This document shows, piece after piece, positions 63,861 to 64,000 of a DNA stretch of 64,000 nt. The position numbers and the translations under genes are program-made. The notes under the pieces are model-generated. The model had not been told where the DNA came from and did no database searches. It worked only from the letters and a program-made list of their open reading frames with translations. The DNA lies in contig JAJNNQ010000093.1 in assembly GCA_027886175.1 (NCBI GenBank), positions 1 through 64,000 of the forward strand, written 5' to 3'. This DNA is from Phylloscopus collybita. Lineage: Eukaryota > Chordata > Aves > Passeriformes > Phylloscopidae. Numbering within the stretch: the stretch's first letter is position 1; each line of letters begins with the position of its first letter.

Positions 63861-64000
63861 CTAAAAAATGACATCAGGAACCTGGGGTGGAGACTTTGGT
63901 TTCCCATGGAAATGGGCCACTATTCATGTCTAATTCTGTCTGCCTGCCGCTGGGATTCTGCCTACTAAAATTCCACTCAAATTCCATACAAATGAGGATA

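Larger units (their letters stand above)
1..64000. repeat. Continuous tandem satellite array, 191/202-bp monomer family
   Basis: Every part of the window is built from one monomer family. Taking the A of CCATGG (or its variant) as the monomer start, successive starts are almost always 190-192 or 201-203 bp apart. The two length classes differ by 11 bp: long monomers carry the GGAATTTTAGT element twice in a row, short ones once, often in the form GGAATTTCAGC. Palindromic landmarks CCATGG, AGGCCT and GATATC lie about 50 and 60 bp apart in most monomers. Orientation is plus up to about 54,497 and minus after it. No unrelated insert, transposon, simple-sequence tract or gene was found. The array character is certain. 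The family name, the species and any centromeric role are not known to me. Confidence 0.98.
54498..64000 (-). repeat. Inverted diverged monomer array
   Basis: About 48 monomers read on the minus strand (GGTTTCCCATGGAAAAGGGCC, then GTGTCTAATGCTGTCTGCC, and so on). The window ends inside the array. No exact higher-order period is visible, but local duplications and several blocks homologous to the plus-strand zones are annotated separately. The remaining stretches (55,690-56,820, 58,642-59,570, 60,064-60,840, 61,745-62,300 and 63,860-64,000) are ordinary diverged monomers. No gene, RNA or mobile element is seen. Confidence 0.95.

Noticed and set aside
28828..64000. A simple large palindrome centred on the orientation switch at 54.5 kb
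   Set aside because: The matching inverted blocks have centres near 45.8, 46.3 and 47.5 kb and are out of order, and the sequences on either side of 54.5 kb are not mirror images.
1..64000. Alpha satellite or another well-known mammalian satellite
   Set aside because: The monomer length (191/202 bp) and sequence do not fit 171-bp alpha satellite, nor the mouse major or minor satellites. I could not assign a named family from memory.

Overview
The whole 64-kb window is one uninterrupted block of eukaryotic satellite DNA. I find no protein-coding gene, RNA gene, transposon, CRISPR array or single-copy spacer. Every stretch can be read as a tandem monomer of about 191 or 202 bp, with landmarks in fixed order: CCATGGGAAACC, CCTGATGTCAG, GGAGGCCTTTGGC, AGGGCAGACAAAC, GGGAGATATCCTCATTTG, GGAATTTTAG, CAGTGGCAGGCAGAC, GCATTAGACACGAACGG. 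Such arrays are typical of centromeric, pericentromeric or subtelomeric heterochromatin on a large chromosome, probably of a vertebrate. I do not recognise the family. It is not 171-bp alpha satellite, and I see no match to the CENP-B box consensus, so species and chromosomal position stay open.

Layout. (1) 1-28,827: higher-order repeat array 1 (HOR1). Its true period is about 6,875 bp, or 35 monomers, made of two related sub-blocks: A (17 monomers, about 3,337 bp) and B (18 monomers, about 3,538 bp). Four full A+B units are followed by a shortened fifth and a sliver of a sixth. (2) 28,828-35,294: diverged monomers without a regular higher-order period. They include a shuffled HOR1-like stretch (30,884-31,860) and an orphan seven-monomer piece of HOR2 (32,456-33,822). 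(3) 35,295-49,826: HOR2, a 20-monomer unit of 3,916 bp in about 3.7 copies. (4) 49,827-54,497: two diverged copies of a 12-monomer unit of about 2.35 kb. (5) At about 54,497 the monomer orientation flips abruptly with no spacer. (6) 54,498-64,000: about 48 diverged monomers on the opposite strand. Several blocks here are reverse-complement relatives of zones 2 and 4, in a partly rearranged order.

Taken together, the window shows two young, homogenised higher-order arrays embedded in older, diverged monomers of the same family, plus an inversion. Open reading frames occur on both strands in almost every monomer, but they are by-products of the repeat and are not annotated as genes. Strand '+' below means the monomer orientation seen at position 1. 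All similarity statements come from reading by eye; no alignment was run.
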